From the NCBI GenBank assembly GCA_902520645.1, contig CABYOP010000006.1, positions 1-41,311 of the forward strand: 41,311 nucleotides of DNA. Reading direction: 5' to 3'. This DNA comes from an uncultured Pelagibacteraceae bacterium (GTDB taxonomy: Bacteria > Pseudomonadota > Alphaproteobacteria > Pelagibacterales > Pelagibacteraceae). The notes beneath the pieces are model-generated. The model made no database searches. It was not told the origin of the DNA and worked only from the letters and a program-made list of their open reading frames with translations. The translations under genes and the position numbers were made by a program. Positions 1 through 7,108 of the stretch are shown piece by piece (within the stretch, counting starts at the first letter, position 1; every line of letters starts with the position of its first letter).

Positions 1-290
1 ATAAGAGCTAAACCAATTAATGAATACAAATTAGGTACTTGATTAAATCTGACAATACCAACAATAACAGTTGCTATAATAGTCAGTCCTGCAAATGACG
101 CATAAGTTATACCCATTGGTATATTTTTCATAACTAAAGAAAGTGCATACATACATAAGACTATGGTAATAGCGGTAATTACACTTGGAAAGAGATGGGT
201 AAAACCTTCAGCACTTTTTGCAAAACTGTTAGAAGTAACACCTAGGAAAACAGCAATTCCTAGAAAAAGGTAGGAAGTAGCGAGACTCAT
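1..290 (-). CDS. SMR-family membrane protein (EmrE/QacE-like), C-terminus cut by window edge
   Basis: Read on the minus strand, an ATG at 290 opens a frame that runs off the window at base 1 without a stop. It encodes at least 96 residues of hydrophobic protein. The order of features matches the small multidrug resistance family: a first helix, then a KSAEGFTHLFPS stretch like the KFSEGFTRLWPS region of EmrE, then helices 2 and 3 around NIPMGITYA, like IPTGIAYA. In this alignment the membrane-embedded glutamate of EmrE (Glu14), which binds protons and substrate, falls on Gly17, and the Trp63 position is Phe. So it looks like an SMR fold without the known coupling residue. It lies 38 bp after the NTF2-like gene, probably as the next gene of the same operon. 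The fold call is fairly secure; the substrate is unknown. Confidence 0.75.
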   Translation of the reverse strand, partial: MSLATSYLFLGIAVFLGVTSNSFAKSAEGFTHLFPSVITAITIVLCMYALSLVMKNIPMGITYASFAGLTIIATVIVGIVRFNQVPNLYSLIGLAL

Positions 291-328
291 TTTATGACTT
301 TAAATGATATCCCGCTAAATTTATATAA

Positions 329-649
329 TTATTTAGGTATTGGAGTAGCACCTGTCTCCAAGCTTGCTATTTTTCCATCTTTGTATTTATAAACAGCCAT
401 AACAGCTTCAACATTACCATCATTAAATGTAACAAAAGCATGATGAACACCTACTTCATCATTTTCATAAACTATTCTTACTTTATCTTGATTAATGTCA
501 CCACTCATAGCCCATTTCATTACGTCAGCTTTAGTTAAAACATTTCCTGACTTATGCATTGTAAATTTAAAATCATCATGCAAAAGTTCATTCATTGCTG
601 CTTCATCTTTGTTTTTCAAAGCAGTGCTATATTTTTCTAATATTGACAT
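329..649 (-). CDS. SnoaL/NTF2-like small protein
   Basis: A 106-residue protein with the length and layout of a single NTF2-like (SnoaL-type) cone: an N-terminal helix pair (SILEKYSTALKNKDEAAMNELL), an HDDFKF strand, and alternating strands such as VRIVYENDEVGVHHAFVTF ending in KYKDGKIASLETG. Family members bind or isomerise small hydrophobic ligands, but the fold alone does not give a reaction. It starts 2 bp after the DUF1330 gene stops, so the two are surely co-transcribed. A second NTF2-like protein of this operon is encoded at 2454-2837. No signal peptide is visible, so it should be cytoplasmic. The function is unknown. Confidence 0.8.
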   Translation of the reverse strand: MSILEKYSTALKNKDEAAMNELLHDDFKFTMHKSGNVLTKADVMKWAMSGDINQDKVRIVYENDEVGVHHAFVTFNDGNVEAVMAVYKYKDGKIASLETGATPIPK

Positions 650-651
650 TT

Positions 652-942
652 TTATGCTCCTTGTATTATTATCCCATTAGTATTTGCATTAACTAATCGG
701 ATTTTTTTTATTGGTTGATATTCTTCCGAATTGTACCATTCCAATGCTTTTTCATATGAAGGAAACTTTATTACAACAGTTCTGCTATATTGCCAAGCTC
801 CTTCTATAATTTGGTTTGTACCACCTCTAATTATGTAATCACCACCAAATTTTTCTGCAATAGGTTTAACTTTTTCAACATATTCTTTATAATCTTCTGG
901 ATTAGTTACCTCTATGTTAAAAATAGCATAGCCAGCTTGCAT
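652..942 (-). CDS. DUF1330 domain protein
   Basis: A 96-residue protein that matches DUF1330 over its whole length. It has the opening GYAIFNIEVTNPEDYKEY, the central GGDYIIRGG turn, the VVIKFPSYEKALEWYNS strand-helix and the EYQPIKKIR ending. DUF1330 folds as a dimeric alpha/beta (ferredoxin-like) barrel related to ABM and EthD proteins; its biochemical role is unestablished. It sits 10 bp downstream of the 95-residue unknown and 2 bp upstream of the NTF2-like gene in the minus-strand operon. The family call is confident; the role is not known. Confidence 0.88.
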   Translation of the reverse strand: MQAGYAIFNIEVTNPEDYKEYVEKVKPIAEKFGGDYIIRGGTNQIIEGAWQYSRTVVIKFPSYEKALEWYNSEEYQPIKKIRLVNANTNGIIIQGA

Positions 943-952
943 TTTTTTTTAA

Positions 953-1240
953 TTAAGCATTAAAATCTATAATGTCGTCTGTGCACTCAGCAAATTTGTG
1001 AGGTTCAAAGAAATCATTCATAGGTGTTAATTGTTTGTTGATTGATTCAGTATCGTTACCTTTCCACCAGCAAAACATAGTTAAATTATCACCTGGAGTA
1101 TTCCAACTCATTTGACACTTTGCATTTTCTCCAGACATTGATTTAACCATATCCTCCTTAGACATTGAACCAACGACTTCCATCATTTTAGCCTTAGCCT
1201 CTTTAGACTTAAATGTATGAGTTACTATATAGTTTTTCAC
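953..1240 (-). CDS. Small cytoplasmic protein of unknown function, possible alpha/beta barrel
   Basis: A 95-residue protein I cannot place in a named family. It begins with a strand-like YIVTHTFKSKEAKAKM, has a central MSWNTPGDNLTMFCWWKGND segment, and ends in a short helix plus DDIIDFNA. That order resembles the small dimeric alpha/beta-barrel proteins (DUF4242/ABM-like) and would suit its DUF1330 neighbour, but this is a guess from pattern. There are two cysteines that are not a metal motif and no signal peptide. A purine-rich ribosome site (AAAAAGGAGAAAAAAG) precedes the ATG. It lies 19 bp from its upstream and 10 bp from its downstream neighbour in the operon. Confidence 0.7.
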   Translation of the reverse strand: MKNYIVTHTFKSKEAKAKMMEVVGSMSKEDMVKSMSGENAKCQMSWNTPGDNLTMFCWWKGNDTESINKQLTPMNDFFEPHKFAECTDDIIDFNA

Positions 1241-1259
1241 TTTTTTCTCCTTTTTAAAA

Positions 1260-1550
1260 TTAAAGACTTATCTCTGACATTTCCCAAAGCTGAGCACTTT
1301 CTATGCATTCTTCATAAATTGCTTTTGCAGTTGGATTATTTCCAGACACAAACTCTTTCATTCCTGCTTCATTATGAACTGTAACCTTAAACAACATACC
1401 TGTTTTATCTGGTTTCATTGCCCCAATAGTTTTTTCTGGATAGGCAACACTTTTTCTGACACCCATACCTTCATCAGATTGCATCCATCCCATGAAAGTC
1501 TCCATTTTACCTTCTTTAAAATTTACTAACGCTAGCATTTCTTTATCCAT
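1260..1550 (-). CDS. Small cytoplasmic protein of unknown function
   Basis: A 96-residue soluble protein, rich in methionine (MDKEMLALVNFKEGKMETFMGWMQ) and with no recognised family. The pattern is a strand, a helix, a GAMKPDKTGMLFKVTVHNE strand pair, a second helix (AKAIYEECIES) and a terminal strand. This could again be a ferredoxin-like alpha/beta fold, as in the neighbouring DUF1330 protein. It has the same length as its neighbours, a good ribosome site (AAAGGAGAAAAA) and about 19 bp spacing on each side, so it is a real operon member. There is no signal peptide or membrane segment. The function is unknown. Confidence 0.7.
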   Translation of the reverse strand: MDKEMLALVNFKEGKMETFMGWMQSDEGMGVRKSVAYPEKTIGAMKPDKTGMLFKVTVHNEAGMKEFVSGNNPTAKAIYEECIESAQLWEMSEISL

Positions 1551-1569
1551 TTTTTCTCCTTTCGTAAAT

Positions 1570-1947
1570 TTAATATAAAGTCTGTACTACTTTTTTTACT
1601 CTTTCTTCACCGTCCGGAACAGCTGAGTTTACAAAAGTATGACAAGCTTCTGTTTTTGCTTCATCATATTTTGAGCCATAAAACTTATCGACAGCTTTAT
1701 TAACTCCATCATCCCATTCTTTTTCAGGAATTCCTATTTCTAAAGCATATGATTTAAGAACCTTAACAGATGCCATTGATTTTTCTTTCATACTGTATTC
1801 AAAAGTTTCACCAGATGGCAAAAAGTAGTTAGCCATATAAATCCCACTGCATTCCCAAGCTTTAGATTTATCGCTATCCGACATCCCCGCAATTGCAGTT
1901 GATGAAAGAAGGGCACTAAAAAGTATTACCAATGTCGTTTTTCTCAT
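1570..1947 (-). CDS. Secreted/periplasmic protein of unknown function
   Basis: A 125-residue protein with a clear Sec signal peptide: RK at positions 2-3, a hydrophobic core LVILFSALLSS and an A-I-A cleavage site before Gly21. The mature part is about 105 residues, mostly helical, with two cysteines (in AWECSG and EACHTF) that could form a disulfide. It ends in an amphipathic helix EERVKKVVQTLY. I recognise no family. It lies between the barrel-like secreted protein upstream (20 bp) and a cytoplasmic unknown downstream (19 bp). It is a real gene by context, with an AAGGAGATAAAT ribosome site; the role is unknown. Confidence 0.72.
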   Translation of the reverse strand: MRKTTLVILFSALLSSTAIAGMSDSDKSKAWECSGIYMANYFLPSGETFEYSMKEKSMASVKVLKSYALEIGIPEKEWDDGVNKAVDKFYGSKYDEAKTEACHTFVNSAVPDGEERVKKVVQTLY

Positions 1948-1967
1948 TATTTATCTCCTTTGTTTAA

Positions 1968-2441
1968 TTAATAAGTAAAGTTTCCACTCATTTGATTTAA
2001 TGAATGAGCCATTCCAGCTTTACCTTTTAAATTTTGTCTACTAGAGAAACCTGTTCCAGAAATTTTTTCATATTTTCCAGTTCCACCAACAATTACAAAC
2101 TCTCCAGATCCACCTTGGCCTCCAGTTCCTTTACCTTTATAATTAATGAAAACCTTTTCACCATCCATTAAGTAAAAAGTACACATACCAGTTTCGTCAT
2201 CAAATTTACCAGCAACTAAAGTTAAACCTCCAATACAGTGCATTGTAGATTTATCAAAAATGCTTCCTTCTTTATCTGAAAGTCCAGCATTACCATCATA
2301 AGTAATACTCATATTTCCATTACCAGCATTCATAATATTCATCGCCCAAGAACCAGCTCCAGAGGCATTAAATTTACCTGTATCAGCTAATGAGTAAGTT
2401 GTTAAACATGTAAATATTAGAGTTAATAGTATTTTTTTCAT
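1968..2441 (-). CDS. Secreted protein with dirigent/allene-oxide-cyclase-like barrel pattern
   Basis: A 157-residue protein with a signal peptide (KKILLTLIFTCLTTYSLA, cleaved before Asp20). The mature part is rich in glycine and beta-strand. The segment GEFVIVGGTGKYEKISGTG closely resembles the GGTGKYxGxxGxG hallmark of allene-oxide-cyclase/dirigent-type eight-stranded barrels, and GKGTGG precedes it. Two cysteines of the mature chain (MHCIGG, GMCTFY) lie about 25 residues apart. Such barrels bind small hydrophobic ligands; whether this one has enzyme activity cannot be said. It is the second gene of the minus-strand operon, 12 bp after the NTF2-like gene. Confidence 0.7.
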   Translation of the reverse strand: MKKILLTLIFTCLTTYSLADTGKFNASGAGSWAMNIMNAGNGNMSITYDGNAGLSDKEGSIFDKSTMHCIGGLTLVAGKFDDETGMCTFYLMDGEKVFINYKGKGTGGQGGSGEFVIVGGTGKYEKISGTGFSSRQNLKGKAGMAHSLNQMSGNFTY

Positions 2442-2453
2442 TTATTTTTTCTC

Positions 2454-2837
2454 CTATTTTTTCATTGCATTAAACATACTCAATGTATCATCGTATGTTG
2501 TCATTGAAGATATTTTGCCATTGTCAGCAACTTCAAAAAAATGTCCAAACATTGTATCCATTCCACTTGCTTTTCCTGTACACTTAACAAATACCTTGTT
2601 ACCTTCAGAAATCATTTCACCTGGAATAACTTGAAAATTATCCCATGCTCCAGGAATTTTTTGAAAAGTTTCCATCATAGCTTGTTTACCTTTATGGACT
2701 CCTGATAGAGGGTGTTTGCCGACTTCGCCTGGAAAGGTCCAAGTACACTCATCATGAACTAAGTCATTAAACATAGTTTCCATGTCACCCTTACCAAAAG
2801 CCTCATAGGCTTTTTTTACAACATCTTTTGCTTCCAT
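2454..2837 (-). CDS. SnoaL-like (NTF2-like) protein, first gene of small-protein operon
   Basis: A 127-residue single-domain SnoaL-like protein. The start DVVKKAYEAFGKGDMETMFNDL is the typical helix pair; HDECTWTFPG and the HPLSGVHKGKQAM helix follow; the C-terminus is a set of strands ending in GKISSMTTYDD. The sequence resembles the ketosteroid-isomerase-like branch more than the other NTF2-like protein of the operon does. It is the promoter-proximal gene, facing a 197 bp divergent intergenic region (2838-3034). No signal peptide is seen. The catalytic role is unknown. Confidence 0.83.
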   Translation of the reverse strand: MEAKDVVKKAYEAFGKGDMETMFNDLVHDECTWTFPGEVGKHPLSGVHKGKQAMMETFQKIPGAWDNFQVIPGEMISEGNKVFVKCTGKASGMDTMFGHFFEVADNGKISSMTTYDDTLSMFNAMKK

Positions 2838-3034
2838 AAATTTTCCTTAATTTTTTGTTTAATTTTAAAAATTTACGCTATCCTTAACGACATAGTGTTA
2901 CACATTCATTAAAACGTCATGCGTCAAATGTGTATATCAAATATGCAAAACCTACATCAACTTACAATTGAAATGTAATTTTTTTATTTAAGAAATACAG
3001 TGTATTCAAAATTTATTTTTGATATTATTTATTT

Positions 3035-3451
3035 ATGATCGAAAAATTTAATGGAGTTTTTTATTTAATTCTATTTTTAATTCATTTTGTAGGCTTTGCT
3101 TATTATGGATTTAGATGTGTTTTCCAAACTCAATCTTTTTTAAATCAATATGGAATGGATGCTACAGGTGCTGGTGTAGTTAGATTTTTTGGATCTATAT
3201 TTATCGGTTCAACATTAATGGCAATCTATGTCGGCTTTATAAGACCTAATGGCTTAGAAGCAACTTGGGGTTTCTTTAATGTAATTTTCTTACAAAATCT
3301 ATGTGCATTTGTTGTTGGTTTTTACAGTACAAAAATAAATAAACTTGGACATACTGACAAGACATCGGATGAAGCAATCTACGCTCCTTTAGTACTAACA
3401 ATCTTAAGCGGTGTTCTTTGTTACGGATTAGCTGATAAGATTTATATCTAA
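3035..3451 (+). CDS. Small polytopic membrane protein, unknown function
   Basis: A 138-residue protein with four likely membrane helices (about residues 6-26, 46-68, 78-98 and 115-133) and short loops. It loosely resembles DUF4345-type small membrane proteins, but I cannot assign a family. It is transcribed away from the small-protein operon. Its TAA stop interlocks with the TAG stop of cysK in a 4-bp overlap (CTAA at 3448-3451), so no separate terminator lies between them. Confidence 0.65.
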   Translation: MIEKFNGVFYLILFLIHFVGFAYYGFRCVFQTQSFLNQYGMDATGAGVVRFFGSIFIGSTLMAIYVGFIRPNGLEATWGFFNVIFLQNLCAFVVGFYSTKINKLGHTDKTSDEAIYAPLVLTILSGVLCYGLADKIYI

Positions 3452-4449
3452 AACCAACTAGGTATTGGTAGTCCTTTTTCTTCTAGGAACTTTTTATTAA
3501 ACATTTTAGTTGCGTATTTATCGCTTCTATCACAAAGAATTGTAACAATTGTTTTTCCAGGACCAAGTTCTTTACCCATTCTAATAGCACCTGCAATATT
3601 AATTCCACAGCTAGTACCTAAGCTTAATCCTTCATTTTGAATTAAATCATAAAGAATTGGTAAAGCCTCATTGTCATCTATTGAATAGGCATCGTCTATT
3701 TTAGCATCTTTAAAGTTTGCAGTTATTCTACTGGATCCAATACCCTCAGTTATTGAACCACCTTCAGATTTTAGTTCTCCATTTTTTATATAATTATAAA
3801 GAGCAGAACCTTTTGGATCTGAAAGGAAAATTTTTATATCTTTATTTTTTTCTTTAAGAGCATTACTGACACCTGAAATTGTTCCACCAGTTCCTGAAGA
3901 ACATACAAATCCATCAACTTTACCATTAGTTTGATCCCAAATTTCTTTACCAGTTCCTTCATAATGACCTTTAGCATTTGCTACATTGTCAAATTGGTTA
4001 GCCCAAATTACTCCATTATTATTTGAAGGTCTAAGTTCATCAGCTAATCGTGCTGCAACTTTTACAAAGTTATTATCATCTTTATAAGGTTTGGCTGGAA
4101 CTAATTTTAGTTCTGCACCTAAATTTCTTAAAAGATCTTTTTTTTCTTGAGTTTGATTATCATTCATTACAATGATTGTTTTATATCCCAATGAATTTCC
4201 TAAAAAACCTAATCCAATTCCAGTGTTACCAGCAGTTCCTTCAACAACCGTTCCACCTTTAGCAATTAATTTTTTTTCTTGAGCATCTTTAATTAAAGCA
4301 AGAGCTGCTCGATCTTTTACAGAGCCTCCAGGATTTAAAAATTCTGCTTTTCCAAAAATATTACAACCAGTAATCTCTGATGCAGCTCTTAATTTTATTA
4401 ATGGAGTATTTCCGATCCCTGAAATAAAATCATTTTGAATATCATTCAT
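3448..4449 (-). CDS. cysK: Cysteine synthase (O-acetylserine sulfhydrylase)
   Basis: A 333-residue PLP enzyme of fold type II that makes cysteine from O-acetylserine and sulfide. GNTPLIKL marks the N-terminus. The PLP lysine is Lys45 in NPGGSVKDRAA. The substrate loop reads EGTAGNTGIGL, a variant in which the usual TSGNTGI serine is alanine. GTGGTISG forms the phosphate-binding loop and SLGTSCGIN the pyridine-nitrogen region. The ATG overlaps the TAA of cysE by one base (TAATG), so the two are translationally coupled and the substrate is made by the neighbouring enzyme. Family assignment is firm; it could also use other sulfur donors. Confidence 0.92.
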   Translation of the reverse strand: MNDIQNDFISGIGNTPLIKLRAASEITGCNIFGKAEFLNPGGSVKDRAALALIKDAQEKKLIAKGGTVVEGTAGNTGIGLGFLGNSLGYKTIIVMNDNQTQEKKDLLRNLGAELKLVPAKPYKDDNNFVKVAARLADELRPSNNNGVIWANQFDNVANAKGHYEGTGKEIWDQTNGKVDGFVCSSGTGGTISGVSNALKEKNKDIKIFLSDPKGSALYNYIKNGELKSEGGSITEGIGSSRITANFKDAKIDDAYSIDDNEALPILYDLIQNEGLSLGTSCGINIAGAIRMGKELGPGKTIVTILCDRSDKYATKMFNKKFLEEKGLPIPSWF

Positions 4450-5027
4450 TAGTCTGATTTTTTATCACTATCAGGAGTAATACCATATGGTTTAAATTCA
4501 CTGTCTGCGATACCAACATTTTTAGCAGGTATACCAACCATCACAGCTTTTTCAGGAACATCTTTTGTAATTACAGCATTTGCTCCAATTTTTGCACAAC
4601 ACCCAACAGTCACTGGACCTAAAACTTGAGCACCTGATCCAATAACAACTTCATTTTCAATTGTTGGATGACGTTTAATATTTCTTTGATTATCTGAATT
4701 TATAGAAGGAGCTATTCCACCTAACGTTACCATATGATAGATAGTTACATTATCACCAATTTCTGAGGTTTCTCCAATAACAACTCCCATACCGTGATCA
4801 ATAAATAAATTTTTTCCTATTTTGGCTTTAGGATGAATTTCAATACCAGTCATGAATCTTGAAAATTGTGAGATGATTCTTGCAATCAAATCAAATTTTG
4901 CTGTAGAAAAAAAATTTGCTATTCTATGAAAAAAGACCGCCTTAACACCTGGGTAAGTTAAAATTAAACTTAATTTTGACTTTGCCGCGGGGTCTCGGTC
5001 GATTATTGATTGTAAAAAGTCATTCAT
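4449..5027 (-). CDS. cysE: Serine O-acetyltransferase, short form
   Basis: A 192-residue left-handed beta-helix acetyltransferase that makes O-acetylserine for CysK. The hexapeptide region starts at about residue 60 ([19 protein letters not shown]). The catalytic His of [11 protein letters not shown], the [14 protein letters not shown] segment and the terminal [20 protein letters not shown] are all present. It lacks most of the N-terminal helical domain of the 270-residue enterobacterial CysE and so belongs to the short EpsC/CysE form. It is the first gene of a cysE-cysK operon, divergent from the VOC gene across 68 bp. Confidence 0.92.
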   Translation of the reverse strand: MNDFLQSIIDRDPAAKSKLSLILTYPGVKAVFFHRIANFFSTAKFDLIARIISQFSRFMTGIEIHPKAKIGKNLFIDHGMGVVIGETSEIGDNVTIYHMVTLGGIAPSINSDNQRNIKRHPTIENEVVIGSGAQVLGPVTVGCCAKIGANAVITKDVPEKAVMVGIPAKNVGIADSEFKPYGITPDSDKKSD

Positions 5028-5038
5028 ATTTATGCTAG

Positions 5039-5066
5039 TTGAATTTGAAATTACAGGTTATATAAT
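5039..5066 (+). promoter_or_regulatory. Probable sigma-70 promoter of the VOC gene
   Basis: TTGAAT at 5039-5044, a 16-bp spacer and a perfect TATAAT at 5061-5066, 30 bp before the ATG at 5096. An AAAGGAC ribosome site lies in the leader. Confidence 0.55.
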
Positions 5067-5095
5067 GATTATATTCAGTAATTAAAGGACAATTT

Positions 5096-5506
5096 ATGTA
5101 CAAAAACACTAACTGTTTTCACCTAGCAATTCCATGTGGAGACTTAGAGATAGCGAAAAAATTTTATAGTGAAACTTTAGGATGCAGATTAGACAATTCA
5201 GCTCAAGAGTGGGCAGATGTTGATTTTTGGGGAAATGAATTAACCTTACATAAAAGTGAGCATAAATTAGATAGTGAAAGACATGATGTAGACATGGGGA
5301 ACGTATCAGTGCCTCATTTTGGAGTTCATTTATCTAGAAAAGATTTTGATAGTTTAAAGCAAAGATTAAAAGATAGTGGAACAAAATATTATGATGAACC
5401 TTATTTAAGATTTAAAGGCACTAAATATGAGCAAGAAACTTTCTTTGTTAAAGATCCAAACGAAAATATTTTAGAAATCAAAACACTTACTGCTAATTCA
5501 GACTAA
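5096..5506 (+). CDS. VOC (glyoxalase/bleomycin-resistance) family protein
   Basis: A 136-residue vicinal-oxygen-chelate protein with two beta-alpha-beta-beta-beta modules. The opening CFHLAIPCGDLEIAKKFY carries the first metal-ligand His; VPHFGVHLS gives the central His; the ending FFVKDPNENILEIK gives the C-terminal Glu. The pattern fits a metal-dependent lyase or dioxygenase of the family; the substrate cannot be inferred. A promoter and AAAGGA ribosome site precede it, and the winged-helix regulator follows after 9 bp, so the two are likely co-transcribed. Confidence 0.85.
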   Translation: MYKNTNCFHLAIPCGDLEIAKKFYSETLGCRLDNSAQEWADVDFWGNELTLHKSEHKLDSERHDVDMGNVSVPHFGVHLSRKDFDSLKQRLKDSGTKYYDEPYLRFKGTKYEQETFFVKDPNENILEIKTLTANSD

Positions 5507-5515
5507 TTTTTTTGA

Positions 5516-5992
5516 ATGAAAAAAAATCTGGATTCTTACAGTGAAACTCTGTTTCACTTGATTAATTTTCGAAATAGACAGTTTAGAGATTCAAGATCAA
5601 TGATTGGTATTGATTATGAGTCTTTTATAATTATCTCAACAATTGGAGCTCATTATTTGAAACATAATACTAAACAAGGGAGTAATTGGGATAGCGTTTG
5701 GGAGAACACAAGACAAAAAAAAATAGAGGAAATATATAGTAAAAAAAAATTAACTATTTTTGCTGTATCTCATATTTTAGACATACCAAGAGAAACTGTA
5801 AGAAGAAAAGTTGAAATTATGAAAAAAAAGAAACTAATCTCACATAGTACAAAATTAGGTTTATTACCTACTGAAAAAATTGAAGAAATTATGAAACCTT
5901 TTGCAAAACAGGAATTAAATACCCTAGCTAAATTTTTACAGGAGTTAAAAAAGCATAAAACTTTAGATCAATTGTTAAACTTAAAAAATTAG
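5516..5992 (+). CDS. Winged-helix regulator, single-unit form
   Basis: A 158-residue protein. The N-terminal half (residues 1-70) is helical. A winged helix-turn-helix follows at about 79-108: LTIFAVSHILDIPRETVRRK is the helix-turn-helix (residues 79-98) and KKKKLISHS leads into the wing. The C-terminal helix (EEIMKPFAKQELNTLAKFL) probably mediates dimerisation. The same layout occurs twice in tandem in the 330-residue protein at 19978-20970, down to the IP(R/K)x(T/S)VxRK recognition-helix signature, so the two are homologous. It follows the VOC gene by 9 bp and precedes a LysE-type exporter by 8 bp. It may regulate these genes. I cannot name the family. Confidence 0.75.
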   Translation: MKKNLDSYSETLFHLINFRNRQFRDSRSMIGIDYESFIIISTIGAHYLKHNTKQGSNWDSVWENTRQKKIEEIYSKKKLTIFAVSHILDIPRETVRRKVEIMKKKKLISHSTKLGLLPTEKIEEIMKPFAKQELNTLAKFLQELKKHKTLDQLLNLKN

Positions 5993-6000
5993 TAAATAAT

Positions 6001-6621
6001 TTGGAATTTTTATTATTAGGTTTCTTTACCAGCCTTAGTTTAATCTTAGCTATTGGAGCTCAAAATATATTCGTAATAGAGCAGGGCTTAAAAAAAAAAT
6101 TTATATTTATAGTTTGTCTTATTTGCTCAATTTCAGATTTTTTTCTTATATTTATTGGCATTTTTCTTTTTAATTATTTTAATCATTATTTTAGTTCAAC
6201 AATTGAATTAATTTTTAATATTCTTTTACTCTTATTTCTAATCTATTTTATTTGTTCAAAAATAAAATTTGATAATCAGAGAATTGATCTTAATCAAAAT
6301 TATAAAAAAACATCGTTAAGAAGTATAATTTCTAAAACTTTAGGTTTTACTTATTTAAATCCTCATGTTTATTCAGATACAGTTTTCTTTTTAGGAAATT
6401 TTTCTAAGAGTTTTTTATTAGCTGATAAAATAATATTTGGAATTGGAGCTTCTTTAGCCTCAATATTATTTTTCTTTTCCATTGGATATGCATCAAATTA
6501 TTTTTCAAAATACTTAAATAATGAAAAAGTATGGAGAATAATAAACTGGATAATAATATCTATAATGTCATTTATTGCTTTATATGTACTTCAAGAAATA
6601 ATAAACACTATTAGTCTTTAA
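6001..6621 (+). CDS. LysE/ArgO-family amino acid exporter
   Basis: A 206-residue membrane protein with about six helices. The N-terminus GFFTSLSLILAIGAQNIF is the LysE/ArgO signature (GxxxSxxLxxxIGAQN), and NPHVYSDTVFFLG matches the central NPhaylDt-like motif, so basic-amino-acid export is likely. The start codon is TTG at 6001, the only candidate in this frame after the upstream stop; the ribosome site is weak. The start follows the regulator stop by 8 bp. The 3' end overlaps the convergent rhodanese gene by 11 bp. Confidence 0.82.
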   Translation: MEFLLLGFFTSLSLILAIGAQNIFVIEQGLKKKFIFIVCLICSISDFFLIFIGIFLFNYFNHYFSSTIELIFNILLLLFLIYFICSKIKFDNQRIDLNQNYKKTSLRSIISKTLGFTYLNPHVYSDTVFFLGNFSKSFLLADKIIFGIGASLASILFFFSIGYASNYFSKYLNNEKVWRIINWIIISIMSFIALYVLQEIINTISL

Positions 6622-6976
6622 CTTTATTCCACTCAGCCATGCCACCAGAAATATTTTTTACATTCTTAATTCCCATATCCTTCATAGTTTTTGTTGCTAG
6701 TGTACCTTGTCCACCAACACCACAAAAAACTACATATTCTTTATCTGGATTTTCTTTAAACATATTGTTTTCAAGAGGGCTGCCGTCAGCTAAATAAAAC
6801 TCAAGTAAACCCCTATCCATGTGTATAGCATTTCCTATTGTTCCTTTTGAAAAGCTATCTTTATCTCTAACATCAATAAATTGGACATTTGGGTCATTAC
6901 TCTTTTTCTTTGCATCTTCTGCAGTTATATTTTCAATCTCACTGCTCACGCTCATTAGTTCTTCAAATTTTTTCAT
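6611..6976 (-). CDS. Rhodanese-like sulfurtransferase
   Basis: A 121-residue single rhodanese domain: VQFIDVRDKDSFSKGTIGNAIHM (the CDC25-like IDVR motif), then the active-site loop with Cys85 in VVFCGVGGQGT, then GGMAEW at the end. The catalytic cysteine is present, so persulfide transfer is possible; the acceptor is unknown. The loop CGVGGQ differs from the common CxxGxR, with Gln where the substrate-binding Arg often lies. A GGAGAACA ribosome site precedes the ATG. The gene is convergent with, and overlaps, the LysE-type exporter. Confidence 0.87.
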   Translation of the reverse strand: MKKFEELMSVSSEIENITAEDAKKKSNDPNVQFIDVRDKDSFSKGTIGNAIHMDRGLLEFYLADGSPLENNMFKENPDKEYVVFCGVGGQGTLATKTMKDMGIKNVKNISGGMAEWNKVKD

Positions 6977-7056
6977 TGTTCTCCTTTAAATTTAATATTT
7001 ATTCTAGATAGTACCCAAGATTTTATAAAAGTGAATTATTTTAATAATTATTTTTG

Positions 7057-7086
7057 TTGTGACATAGGTGATTATTGAAATAATAA
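7057..7086 (+). promoter_or_regulatory. Possible promoter of msrB
   Basis: TTGTGA at 7057-7062 and TAATAA at 7081-7086 with an 18-bp spacer, 23 bp before the ATG at 7109. A TAGGAG ribosome site lies just before the start. The match is moderate in an AT-rich region. Confidence 0.3.
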
Positions 7087-7108
7087 ATTTTTTTCGTAGG
7101 AGTATAAA

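Noticed and set aside
2838..3034. Promoters and a CGTCA-TG-CGTCA direct repeat in the divergent gap before the small-protein operon
   Set aside because: A TTGAC-like box can be seen on the minus strand, but no convincing -10 at proper spacing; the repeat is short. Promoters must be here, but I cannot place them.
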